A DNA stretch of 5,750 nt. Source: Clostridiales bacterium. Its GTDB lineage: Bacteria > Bacillota > Clostridia > Lachnospirales > WRAX01. The notes under the pieces were generated by a model that made no database searches, was not told the origin of the DNA, and worked only from the letters and a program-made list of their open reading frames with translations. How positions within the stretch are numbered: position 1 is the stretch's first letter; each line of letters begins with the position of its first letter. Below, piece after piece: positions 1 to 5,707 of the stretch. The position numbers were made by a program, and so were the translations under genes. The stretch covers positions 1 through 5,750 of the forward strand of contig JAISVU010000261.1 in assembly GCA_031271375.1 (NCBI GenBank), read 5' to 3'.

Positions 1-270
1 GAATATAAATTCCTCAGCTACGATATGTTTAACGAGCTGTCGGATAACATAAAGAAGGAAACCGTAAAGATTCTCTGCAATATGCGCATGGCCGCGACGC
101 CGATGAAGCGCGAGCAGGTTGCTAAACCGCTGTCAACAAACAAGGACGATTCGGTATCACGAGGGCCGGTGAGGCGTTCCGCCGAGAAGGTTGGCCGCAA
201 TGACCCCTGCCCCTGCGGAAGCGGGAAGAAGTACAAGCATTGCCACGGGGCGGGAGGTAATAATGGATAA
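1..270 (+). CDS. secA: SecA preprotein translocase ATPase, C-terminal end (5' truncated by window edge)
   Basis: SecA is the ATPase motor that pushes unfolded preproteins through the SecYEG channel at the cytoplasmic membrane. Only the last 89 codons are present, open in frame from base 1 to a TAA at 268-270. The first part ([18 protein letters not shown]) matches the end of the SecA helical scaffold. It is followed by a charged linker with little predicted structure, and then by the C-terminal SEC-C zinc motif, [17 protein letters not shown]. The likely zinc ligands follow the pattern Cys-x-Cys-x8-Cys-His: codons at 208, 214, 241 and 244. This tail binds zinc and contacts SecB or ribosomes/lipids in characterised SecA proteins. 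The gene end overlaps the next start by 8 bases, so the two are probably co-transcribed. SEC-C motifs occur in other proteins too, but the preceding SecA scaffold sequence and the prfB gene downstream make SecA the clear choice. Confidence 0.93.
   Translation, partial: EYKFLSYDMFNELSDNIKKETVKILCNMRMAATPMKREQVAKPLSTNKDDSVSRGPVRRSAEKVGRNDPCPCGSGKKYKHCHGAGGNNG
253..257 (+). promoter_or_regulatory. Ribosome binding site deciding the methyltransferase start
   Basis: GGAGG lies inside the last codons of secA, 5 bases before the ATG at 263. It fixes the methyltransferase start at 263 rather than the upstream in-frame ATG at 191, which sits within the secA zinc motif region and has no comparable site. 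Confidence 0.8.
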
Positions 271-1336
271 AACAAAGCCCACGGCTGCGGTCATAATAGA
301 GCCGGATTATTACAAGCTGAAGGAAAGATATATTGAGCGGAATTATGACGTTACTTGCTATATTTCACTGGATGGCGCGTTATCGGATACGGAACATAAC
401 GGCAGAAGAATTATGCCAATTTACGATTTTGTAAGTATTCCCAAAGCGGAAAAGCCGGAGAAAATAATAATCGCCCTGCCTTTTGACTATTACATTGAAA
501 AAATCAATTTATACCTCATCAAGCATGGCGTTAGCAACGAGGATATTGTGTTGACTCTAATGATGCCGGATTCCCCCATGAATGAGTATTACGCGACGGT
601 GTACTGGGGGAGAGCGGTTAATTACCGCGTTTCCGATAACGGGGAGGTATACTGCGAGGTTGACGGACGGACAATCATAGTTTCGAACGTGGATGAGCTG
701 GGTATCGTGTACGAGATATTTGGCGCGCGAGTCTATGATTTCCATACATCTGCGAAATCCCTGACTGTGATTGATATAGGGATGAATGTAGGCGTAGCGT
801 CGATTTTCTTCGCTTCAAAGGAAAACGTAAACAGGGTATACGCCTTCGAGCCGTTTCCCGACACCTTTGAGCGGGCGCTTGAAAACATTGCCTTGAATAA
901 CGCGGCGGATAAGGTGTTTCCCCATTCCTACGGGTTAGGTGAGACGGGCGGGGAATTGGAGCTGTCATATGACGGTACTATTAAGGGGCATATGAGTACC
1001 GTTAAGCAGAACAAGCTGTCTCCCAACTCGAAATCCGTAACCGTTCAGATCGCCGACATTGCCGAAATCTTTAACGCCATTATAGACCTGCACCCGGACG
1101 ATACCTTCGTGTTTAAGATCGACTGTGAAGGCGGCGAGTATGAAATCCTGGAAAGACTGGATGAAACAGGCCTGATAAAGCGGATACATGTGCTGATGAT
1201 GGAATGGCATATGATTGAGGGTAAAAGCGTATCGCAGCTGGAAGATATTCTGCGCCGCAACGGTTTCGTTTATCATCTCTCATATGGAGCGCGCAACTTA
1301 ACAGGAATGATCTTCGCGGTTAATAGTATTCAATAA
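263..1336 (+). CDS. FkbM-family SAM-dependent methyltransferase
   Basis: This is a 357-residue protein, probably cytosolic, with no signal peptide or membrane segment visible. The C-terminal half carries the FkbM methyltransferase signatures. These are the SAM-binding loop VIDIGMNVG at residues 169-177, the acidic FEP at 195-197 that normally binds the SAM ribose, and the [13 protein letters not shown] motif at 284-296, close to the family KIDVEGAE signature. FkbM enzymes O-methylate sugars, polyketides or lipids; the substrate here cannot be told. The N-terminal ~150 residues are not recognised with confidence. The stretch [19 protein letters not shown] followed by KHG looks like a Rossmann-type beta-alpha unit, as seen in front of some FkbM and sugar-modifying enzymes. 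The start at 263 has a good Shine-Dalgarno and overlaps the secA stop by 8 bases, implying translational coupling. The gene sits between secA and prfB, which are usually adjacent in Firmicutes, so it looks like an insertion into a conserved pair. Confidence 0.85.
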   Translation: MDKTKPTAAVIIEPDYYKLKERYIERNYDVTCYISLDGALSDTEHNGRRIMPIYDFVSIPKAEKPEKIIIALPFDYYIEKINLYLIKHGVSNEDIVLTLMMPDSPMNEYYATVYWGRAVNYRVSDNGEVYCEVDGRTIIVSNVDELGIVYEIFGARVYDFHTSAKSLTVIDIGMNVGVASIFFASKENVNRVYAFEPFPDTFERALENIALNNAADKVFPHSYGLGETGGELELSYDGTIKGHMSTVKQNKLSPNSKSVTVQIADIAEIFNAIIDLHPDDTFVFKIDCEGGEYEILERLDETGLIKRIHVLMMEWHMIEGKSVSQLEDILRRNGFVYHLSYGARNLTGMIFAVNSIQ

Positions 1337-1349
1337 AGGAGCTGAAAGC

Positions 1350-2457
1350 ATGTTAGAGCTGGAGCAGTTAAAGCAAGAACTGGCGCCGTTCGCGCAAAGG
1401 ATCAAGGAAATGGGGAACTCTCTTTGACGTCGCCGGAGCCGAGGGAAAGATAAAAGAGCTGGAAGAGAAAACCACGGGCGGCGATTTCTGGAGCGATATG
1501 GAAGCGGCCCAGAGCATATTGCAACAGATAAAGAAATTGAAAAGCAAGGTCGAGGAGTTCAAGGGCCTTGAGGGCCAGTATGACGACGCGGTGACGCTGA
1601 CCGAGCTTGCGATATCCGAGGACGACGAGAGCGTCTACCCCGAGGCAAGAACGGCGGCGGACGCGTTCATACAGGGCTTTGAGCGCCTGCGTATCGCGGC
1701 CCTTCTCAGCGGGGAGTATGACCGTAACAACGCTATCCTGACCCTCCATTCCGGGGCTGGGGGAACCGAAGCCTGCGACTGGACCTCCATGCTGTACCGC
1801 ATGTACCTAAGATACGCGGAAAAGAGCGGCTTCAGCGCCGAGACGCTGGATTACCTGGACGGCGACGAAGCCGGGATCAAATCCGTTACGATCTTAATAA
1901 GCGGGGAAAACGCCTACGGTTATCTAAAATGCGAGAAGGGGATTCACAGGTTAATCCGCCTTTCGCCGTTCGACGCCGCAGGTAAGCGGCATACCTCCTT
2001 TGCCTCCTGCGACGTTATGCCGGAGCTGGACGACAGCATAACCGTGGACATCAAGGACGAGGATTTAAGGATAGACACCTACCGCGCTTCCGGAGCCGGC
2101 GGCCAACACGTAAACCGGACGGACTCCGCCATCCGCATAACCCATCTGCCCACGGGGATTGTCGTCTCCTGCCAGAATGAACGCTCGCAGCATAAGAACA
2201 GGGAAAGCGCGATGAAGATGCTGAAAAGCAAGCTCTTCGCGGTTAAGCAGGCCGAGCGGGATCAACTGCTCACCGGCGTCCGGGGCGATGTGAAGGACAT
2301 TAACTTCGGCAGCCAGATACGCACCTACACGTTCCATCCCTACAGCCTCGCGAAGGATCACCGTACCGGCGTGGAAGCGGGGACCATCCAGGCCGTTATG
2401 GACGGCGGCATAAGCCCGTTCATCAACGCCTATTTGATGAGCAAAGCGAACTTATAA
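1350..2457 (+). CDS. prfB: Peptide chain release factor 2, expressed by programmed +1 frameshift
   Basis: RF2 recognises UGA and UAA stop codons in the ribosomal A site and triggers peptide release. Translation starts at ATG 1350, 8 bases after AGGAG (1337-1341), and reads 25 codons to an in-frame TGA at 1425-1427 in the context CTT TGA C. Skipping T1425 continues in the +1 frame from GAC at 1426 to TAA at 2455, giving 368 residues (join 1350..1424 and 1426..2457). The known E. coli protein is 365 residues with its UGA also at codon 26. After the shift, the tripeptide SPF that selects UGA/UAA falls at residues 205-207. The universal catalytic GGQ, in SGAGGQHVNRT, falls at 250-252, the same numbers as in E. 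coli. The helical N-terminal domain and the motif IKSVTILISGENAYGYLK are also typical. The frame change is regulation, not damage: all family landmarks are intact. The ATG at 1498 is internal to the gene. Confidence 0.97.
1412..1428 (+). promoter_or_regulatory. prfB: prfB programmed +1 frameshift site
   Basis: GGGG (1412-1415), then AACTCT, then the slippery CTT (1422-1424), then TGA (1425-1427) followed by C. CTT-TGA-C is the canonical RF2 autoregulatory shift site: when RF2 is scarce, the ribosome pauses at UGA and peptidyl-tRNA-Leu slips from CUU to UUU. The stimulatory purine run is 6 bases before CTT rather than the 3 bases of the E. coli AGGGGG site, so the Shine-Dalgarno-like element appears displaced or weaker. 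Confidence 0.92.
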
Positions 2458-3395
2458 TGGATAACGACGTTTATATCAGTGAGGACGAAAGCGGGCAGCG
2501 TTTTGACAAATTCCTTATCCGGCGGTTCCCTGCCGGGGGCAAGGGGTTTGTTTATAAAGTAATCCGCAAGAAGCGCGTTAAGCTGAACGGTAATCGGGCA
2601 TATGGTGCGGAAATTCTTAAAGAGGGCGACAGGGTAACGTTATATATCGCGCCGGAGACGCAGCTAGAGCTCAGTGCCGATAACCATAAGATCGGGCATT
2701 GCCCGCCCGCAGCCGGAATGTCGTTGAATGTCCTCTTTGAGGATGAGCATGTGCTCATAATAAATAAACCAGCCGGGGCGCTTACGCACCCGGATATTGT
2801 GGAAGCGGCGTCATACTATGTTAAGAATGCCGCTTTCCGGCCTGTAGCCGTCAACCGGCTGGACAGGAACACAACGGGGATCGTTATCCTGGCAAAGACC
2901 CTTACCGCGGCGAGGGAACTAAGCGCCGCCATCCGCGAGCGGGCGGTGGAAAAGTATTATCTGGCAGCGGTTCACGGCTTAATTGACCGCGAAATGACAT
3001 TGACCGGCGGCCATGTAAAGGACAGGCAGCGGAACAAGGCGGTTATTACAGGTGCTGACGTTATGAACGCTAAGGAATCCGTCACAAAGGTCAGGCCTTT
3101 AGCTTATAAGGACGGCGTGACTGTCCTGGAAATAACCCTTGTTACGGGCAGAAGCCACCAGATACGTGCGCATCTGCAAAGCGTTGGCAGTCCGATAATC
3201 GGCGACCCCAAATACGGGGACATAACAGTGAACAGACGCTATAATGTTAATAGGCAGATGCTTCATGCCTGGCGCGTGGTGTTCGGCGGGTTAAGCGGGC
3301 GGCTGGCCTATTTAAACGGCATGGAAGTGGTTTGCGAATCTGGGGAGGAACTGTTAAAACTGGGAGAGAGCGTAGGATATTTGGAAGGGGAGTAA
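2457..3395 (+). CDS. RluA-family 23S rRNA-type pseudouridine synthase with S4 domain
   Basis: This 312-residue protein is predicted to isomerise uridine to pseudouridine in RNA, most likely large-subunit rRNA. Residues ~14-66 form an S4 RNA-binding domain (FDKFLIRRFPAGGKGFVYKV, with VKLNG shortly after). The catalytic domain begins near VLFEDEHVLIINKPAGAL, residues 92-109. The catalytic aspartate is D136 in NRLDRNTTG. The later family motif TGRSHQIRAHL is at 230-240, followed by GDPKYGD. The usual HRLD motif has Asn in place of His; the essential Asp is kept. Domain order is that of RluC/RluD-like enzymes, but the exact target uridine cannot be assigned. The ATG shares its A with the prfB stop (TAATG), and no clear Shine-Dalgarno is visible in the prfB tail. 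Translation therefore probably depends on ribosomes finishing prfB. The gene ends 3 bases before the next start. Confidence 0.9.
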   Translation: MDNDVYISEDESGQRFDKFLIRRFPAGGKGFVYKVIRKKRVKLNGNRAYGAEILKEGDRVTLYIAPETQLELSADNHKIGHCPPAAGMSLNVLFEDEHVLIINKPAGALTHPDIVEAASYYVKNAAFRPVAVNRLDRNTTGIVILAKTLTAARELSAAIRERAVEKYYLAAVHGLIDREMTLTGGHVKDRQRNKAVITGADVMNAKESVTKVRPLAYKDGVTVLEITLVTGRSHQIRAHLQSVGSPIIGDPKYGDITVNRRYNVNRQMLHAWRVVFGGLSGRLAYLNGMEVVCESGEELLKLGESVGYLEGE

Positions 3396-3398
3396 TAA

Positions 3399-4037
3399 AT
3401 GTTCGGCAGATTCAGCTTGACCGATATATTATGGAATTTGGCGGTGATCATACCTGCCCTTACTGTCCATGAATTCTCCCACGGCGCCGCCGCCTATCTG
3501 CTGGGAGACCGCACGGCGAAATATGACGGGCGTTTGTCGCTTAACCCTATACGCCATATTGACTGGGTCGGGTTAATCGCTATGGTTCTGTTTGGGTTCG
3601 GATGGGCGAAGCCGGTTATGGTCAACCCTGGGCGCTTTAAGAATCCCAAGACGGATATGGCTTTAACTGCGGCGGCTGGGCCTGTAGCAAATATCGTTTT
3701 TTCTATAATACTAATATTTCTTTGGATGCCGATGTCCATCTTTACCAGCGGCACGGGTGCGTCAGGCTGGATAACGGAATTCTTATTCCGGTGTATATCT
3801 ATTAATCTGGGTTTAGGGTTCTTTAATCTAATACCTATACCGCCGCTGGACGGTTCGAAAATTTTCGGCGTCTTCCTGCCGGAAAATCTCTACTTTCGCT
3901 TTACGCAGATGGGGCAGTTTGGCATGATATTATTAATTGTGCTGTTATATATGGGTTTTATCAATGATATTATCTATCCGCTTATCAACATGACGTTTAC
4001 CGGAATAAGGGGAGCAGCGTTTAATTTATATACTTAA
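3399..4037 (+). CDS. Site-2 protease family (M50) membrane metalloprotease
   Basis: This is a 212-residue polytopic membrane protein of the small M50 clade without a PDZ domain. The zinc-binding HExxH is HEFSH at residues 24-28, inside the first hydrophobic segment (~9-31). The third zinc ligand motif, NLIPIPPLDG, is at 143-152 with the Asp ligand at 151. Further hydrophobic segments lie near 55-70, 88-111, 128-147 and 172-192. Such enzymes cut substrates within the membrane; this short clade resembles B. subtilis YwhC and has no firmly known substrate. A GGGGAG site (3387-3392) lies 6 bases before the ATG, and the gap from the preceding stop is 3 bases, so the gene belongs to the same operon. 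The coding region ends in three tandem in-frame TAA codons (4035-4043). All motifs are intact and the length is normal for the clade. Confidence 0.92.
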   Translation: MFGRFSLTDILWNLAVIIPALTVHEFSHGAAAYLLGDRTAKYDGRLSLNPIRHIDWVGLIAMVLFGFGWAKPVMVNPGRFKNPKTDMALTAAAGPVANIVFSIILIFLWMPMSIFTSGTGASGWITEFLFRCISINLGLGFFNLIPIPPLDGSKIFGVFLPENLYFRFTQMGQFGMILLIVLLYMGFINDIIYPLINMTFTGIRGAAFNLYT

Positions 4038-4066
4038 TAATAAACTGAAGGGAGTTCGCTTATTAA

Positions 4067-4807
4067 ATGAAGGCAATAATCCTCGCGGCAGGTTACGCGA
4101 CCAGGCTTTATCCGTTAACCCGAAACTTTCCCAAAGGCCTTTTAAAGCTAGGAGGAAAGCCCATTCTTGAATACATCCTTGCCGAGATAAGAGCGCTGCC
4201 AGGGCTGGACGGCATATGCGTGGTCACAAACGATAAGTTCTATAACCATTTCTTGGAATGGAAAGAAGAATCCAGAGCGGAGGATGTGACCGTTTTAAAC
4301 GATCATACCTCAAATGATGAAAATAAACTCGGTGCTATTGGCGATATTAACTATGTGATTGAGTCGCTGAAATACGATGACGAATTATTTATAATAGCGG
4401 GGGATAACTTCTTCACATTTAGTCTCTCGGATTATTATACATTCTATCGTTCAAAGGGCAGCGACTGTGTCTGCGCAAAGGAACTGGACGATATAGAGCT
4501 TCTAAGGCAAGTAGCGGTGGCCGAAACCGACAATGCAGGAAAACTGATAAGTCTTGAAGAGAAACCCCAAAATCCCCGTTCCGATTTGGCTGTTTACGCC
4601 GCGTATTTCTATACTAAGGAAACGGCGAAACTCTTTAAGACATACATAAACGAGGGTAATAATCCCGACGCTCCGGGGCATTTCCCTGTGTGGTTGTATA
4701 AACGTAATCCTGTGTTTGTTTACAAAATTTCTGGCCAGTGCTACGACATAGGCACTCCAACGCAATATGAGGAAGTTGGAAAAATGGTTGCCGAAATGAA
4801 GCGATAA
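4067..4807 (+). CDS. Sugar-phosphate/NDP-sugar-type nucleotidyltransferase
   Basis: This 246-residue cytosolic enzyme of the NTP_transferase family is predicted to transfer a nucleotidyl group from an NTP to a phosphorylated sugar or similar small molecule. The N-terminal signature loop is MKAIILAAGYATRLYPLT (1-18), followed by FPKGLL (21-26) whose Lys23 corresponds to the phosphate-contacting lysine. LGAIGDI (88-94) matches the base-binding segment, GDN at 112-114 supplies the metal-binding Asp, and EEKP at 164-167 and YDIGTP at 226-231 are also family landmarks. There is no C-terminal hexapeptide-repeat acyltransferase domain, so it is RmlA/RfbF-sized, not a GlmU. Substrate and NTP are unknown; choline-phosphate cytidylyltransferase-like relatives are an alternative. 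The start is forced because TAA at 4064-4066 is in frame immediately upstream. The AAGGGAG at 4048-4054 is 12 bases away, longer than usual. The 29-base gap from the protease gene suggests the same operon. Confidence 0.88.
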   Translation: MKAIILAAGYATRLYPLTRNFPKGLLKLGGKPILEYILAEIRALPGLDGICVVTNDKFYNHFLEWKEESRAEDVTVLNDHTSNDENKLGAIGDINYVIESLKYDDELFIIAGDNFFTFSLSDYYTFYRSKGSDCVCAKELDDIELLRQVAVAETDNAGKLISLEEKPQNPRSDLAVYAAYFYTKETAKLFKTYINEGNNPDAPGHFPVWLYKRNPVFVYKISGQCYDIGTPTQYEEVGKMVAEMKR

Positions 4808-4818
4808 CCTAAAATGTA

Positions 4819-4848
4819 GTATATTAATCCCCCTTTTGTCAGATAATA
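4819..4848 (+). promoter_or_regulatory. Candidate sigma-G promoter of spoVT
   Basis: GTATA at 4819-4823, an 18-base spacer and GATAATA at 4842-4848 fit the Bacillus sigma-G consensus (about GHATR, N18, CATWMTA) with one mismatch in the -10 element. A start near 4855 would give a leader of about 45 bases. spoVT is a sigma-G gene in B. subtilis, which supports the reading. The site is short and AT-rich, so chance is possible. Confidence 0.55.
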
Positions 4849-4859
4849 GTGAAGATGAA

Positions 4860-4883
4860 TTAATCTCGACTGTTAATCTTGAC
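4860..4883 (+). repeat. Short tandem-like direct repeat in the spoVT leader
   Basis: TTAATCTCGAC (4860-4870) and TTAATCTTGAC (4873-4883) match at 10 of 11 positions with a 13-base period, ending just before the ribosome binding site. A further TTAATC is at 4824-4829 within the promoter spacer. This could be a regulator binding site or chance. Confidence 0.45.
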
Positions 4884-4885
4884 AT

Positions 4886-4892
4886 AAGGAGG
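4886..4892 (+). promoter_or_regulatory. spoVT: Ribosome binding site deciding the spoVT TTG start
   Basis: AAGGAGG lies 8 bases before TTG 4901. Together with the exact match of the following residues to the SpoVT N-terminus, it fixes the TTG as the start. Confidence 0.9.
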
Positions 4893-4900
4893 AAGGATCG

Positions 4901-5446
4901 TTGAAAGCGACTGGTATTGTGAGAAGGATTGACGACTTAGGCAGGGTGGTTATACCAAAGGAAATCCGGCGAACCCTGAGGATTCGCGAGGGGGATCCGC
5001 TAGAAATATTCACGGACAGAGAAGGAGAGATAATCCTCAAGAAATACTCGCCTATTGGTGAACTGGGTTCTTTCGCAAAGGAGTATGCCGACAGCCTCGC
5101 GCAGACGGCGGGCCATATCACCTGCATTGTTGATAAAGATCAGATTATCGCCGTTTCCGGCGGAGCAAAGCGCGAGCTTATGGATAAGCATATTAGCGTA
5201 GCTATGGAAAAAACCATCAGCCAGCGCAATATCCTTAGCTGTTCAAGAAACGAACCCGGTTTTGTCCCGGTTCTTGAGGAGGACATAGCCGATATATATA
5301 ATCACGAGCTCATCGCCCCGATTATATCCGAAGGCGATGTATTGGGCGCCATAGTGTTTCTCTCCGCCGAGAAAAAGATGGGCGACGTGGAGAACAAGCT
5401 GGCCCAGACAGCGGCGGGATTCCTGGGGAAGCAGATGGAGCAGTAA
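4901..5446 (+). CDS. spoVT: Stage V sporulation protein T, AbrB-type transcription regulator
   Basis: SpoVT is a DNA-binding regulator acting in the forespore, where it tunes sigma-G-dependent genes up or down and affects cortex/coat formation and germination properties. The product is 181 residues, against 178 in B. subtilis. Residues 1-50 are the swapped-hairpin AbrB/SpoVT DNA-binding domain; MKATGIVRRIDDLGRVVIP is as in the Bacillus protein. Residues ~56-178 form the GAF-like domain, which in the family binds an unknown ligand and mediates tetramerisation. The C-terminus, AAGFLGKQMEQ, is also characteristic. The start codon is TTG with a strong AAGGAGG. A 93-base gap with a sigma-G-like promoter separates it from the upstream gene, so it is probably its own transcription unit. 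No clear terminator directly follows: the hairpin at 5502-5524 lacks a T-run on this strand, so readthrough to the hairpin at 5570-5608 is likely. Confidence 0.96.
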   Translation: MKATGIVRRIDDLGRVVIPKEIRRTLRIREGDPLEIFTDREGEIILKKYSPIGELGSFAKEYADSLAQTAGHITCIVDKDQIIAVSGGAKRELMDKHISVAMEKTISQRNILSCSRNEPGFVPVLEEDIADIYNHELIAPIISEGDVLGAIVFLSAEKKMGDVENKLAQTAAGFLGKQMEQ

Positions 5447-5453
5447 AAAAGTC

Positions 5454-5482
5454 TTGCGTATTAATGATATCATGTGTATAAT
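5454..5482 (+). promoter_or_regulatory. Sigma-A-type promoter for an antisense RNA
   Basis: TTGCGT (5454-5459), a 17-base spacer and a perfect TATAAT (5477-5482) begin 8 bases after the spoVT stop. No open reading frame with a ribosome binding site follows, so the product is probably a non-coding RNA starting near 5489. The -35 box is weak (three of six bases match), but the -10 is perfect and the spacing optimal. Confidence 0.65.
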
Positions 5483-5490
5483 AAGGGTAG

Positions 5491-5524
5491 AATAAAAAAG
5501 AGGGAACGACCGTTAATCGTTCCC
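5491..5524 (-). terminator. Intrinsic terminator of the toxin mRNA (minus strand)
   Basis: GGGAACGA (5502-5509) pairs perfectly with TCGTTCCC (5517-5524) around a 7-base loop. Read on the minus strand, the 8-bp stem is followed directly by TCTTTTTTATT (5501-5491), a good U-tract. On the plus strand the hairpin is followed by CCAGG, so it works only for leftward transcripts. Confidence 0.85.
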
Positions 5525-5569
5525 CCAGGCGCAGCCGCATATGACGGTTAGGCTTGCACTGCTACAAAT

Positions 5570-5614
5570 GAAATAGCCGCGAAACCTTGCGACAGGGGCG
5601 GCTATTTCCGTTTT
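5570..5614 (+). terminator. Intrinsic terminator of the antisense RNA, overlapping the toxin stop codon
   Basis: An 11-bp perfect stem, GAAATAGCCGC (5570-5580) with GCGGCTATTTC (5598-5608), encloses a 17-base loop. It is followed by CG and TTTT on the plus strand. It should end the antisense RNA and could also stop spoVT readthrough. On the minus strand the same hairpin begins at the toxin stop codon (TAG, 5604-5602), so it also structures the start of the toxin 3' UTR. Confidence 0.7.
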
Positions 5615-5691
5615 GTATCATTGTATACAAGAAGCGCCAGGAGAAAGATACCTGCTTGAAAAAGAACGCTCAAGATTTCATACGTTGACAT
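5602..5691 (-). CDS. Putative holin-like (TxpA/BsrG-type) small hydrophobic toxin
   Basis: This is a 29-residue peptide on the minus strand, too short for most gene finders. It starts with MSTYEILSV, has a hydrophobic segment from about residue 8 to 23 (with G14, then IFLLALLVY) and ends in the charged tail NDTKRK. The pattern M-[ST]-x-Y-E-x-L with one membrane segment and a basic end is that of the Firmicutes 'putative holin-like toxin' family, which includes B. subtilis BsrG and TxpA. Those type I toxins insert in the membrane or disturb the cell envelope when their antisense RNA is absent. The ATG at 5691 has AAAGGAGG 8 bases upstream. It is convergent with spoVT, its mRNA should end at the terminator 5524-5491, and a plus-strand antisense RNA covers its 3' UTR. 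Its promoter must lie to the right of the window. Family assignment rests on pattern only; the peptide is at the short end of the family. Confidence 0.72.
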   Translation of the reverse strand: MSTYEILSVLFQAGIFLLALLVYNDTKRK

Positions 5692-5699
5692 AGGCTTGA

Positions 5700-5707
5700 C
5701 CTCCTTT
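5700..5707 (-). promoter_or_regulatory. Ribosome binding site of the small toxin
   Basis: On the minus strand AAAGGAGG is followed by 8 bases and then ATG 5691. This near-perfect anti-16S match at ideal spacing is the strongest single argument that the 29-codon frame is translated. Confidence 0.85.

Larger units (their letters stand above)
5489..5615 (+). ncRNA. Candidate antisense (antitoxin) RNA
   Basis: The limits are set by the TATAAT promoter at 5477-5482 and the terminator hairpin at 5570-5608 with its TTTT, giving about 125 bases. It is antisense to the whole 3' untranslated region of the minus-strand small toxin gene and to that gene's stop codon and last codons. It can fold into an 8-bp 5' hairpin (5502-5524), a bulged 6-bp middle hairpin (5531-5536 with 5551-5557) and the 3' terminator. 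The loop of the middle hairpin holds TGACGGTT. This 3'-end overlap is the arrangement known for txpA/RatA and bsrG/SR4 in B. subtilis. Expression and function are inferred. Confidence 0.6.

Noticed and set aside
191..262. Upstream ATG 191 as the methyltransferase start
   Set aside because: It lies within the secA zinc-motif coding region with no ribosome binding site, while 263 has GGAGG at correct spacing.
1498..2457. ATG 1498 as the prfB start
   Set aside because: The homologous RF2 sequence begins upstream, with a strong ribosome binding site, ATG 1350 and the CTT-TGA-C shift site. GGQ and SPF numbering match E. coli only with the frameshifted product.
4842..4847. GATAAT as a sigma-A -10 box
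   Set aside because: The matching -35 position reads GTATAT, far from TTGACA. The sigma-G reading fits better.
4808..4858. Terminator after the nucleotidyltransferase gene
   Set aside because: No stable inverted repeat with a T-run was found; CCCCCTTTT alone is not enough.
4879..4884. TTGACA as a -35 box
   Set aside because: The position 17 bases downstream falls inside spoVT codons with no -10-like sequence. It overlaps the ribosome binding site region by chance.
5502..5524. Hairpin as the spoVT terminator
   Set aside because: On the plus strand it is followed by CCAGG and preceded by an A-run. The T-tract exists only for minus-strand transcripts.
5243..5540. Minus-strand frames of 70-76 codons opposite the spoVT end
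   Set aside because: They lack ribosome binding sites and resemble no family; they are the reverse shadow of spoVT and of the antisense region.
5621..5630. TTGTATACAA palindrome as an operator
   Set aside because: It lies inside the toxin coding region and is short; codons for LVYN explain it.
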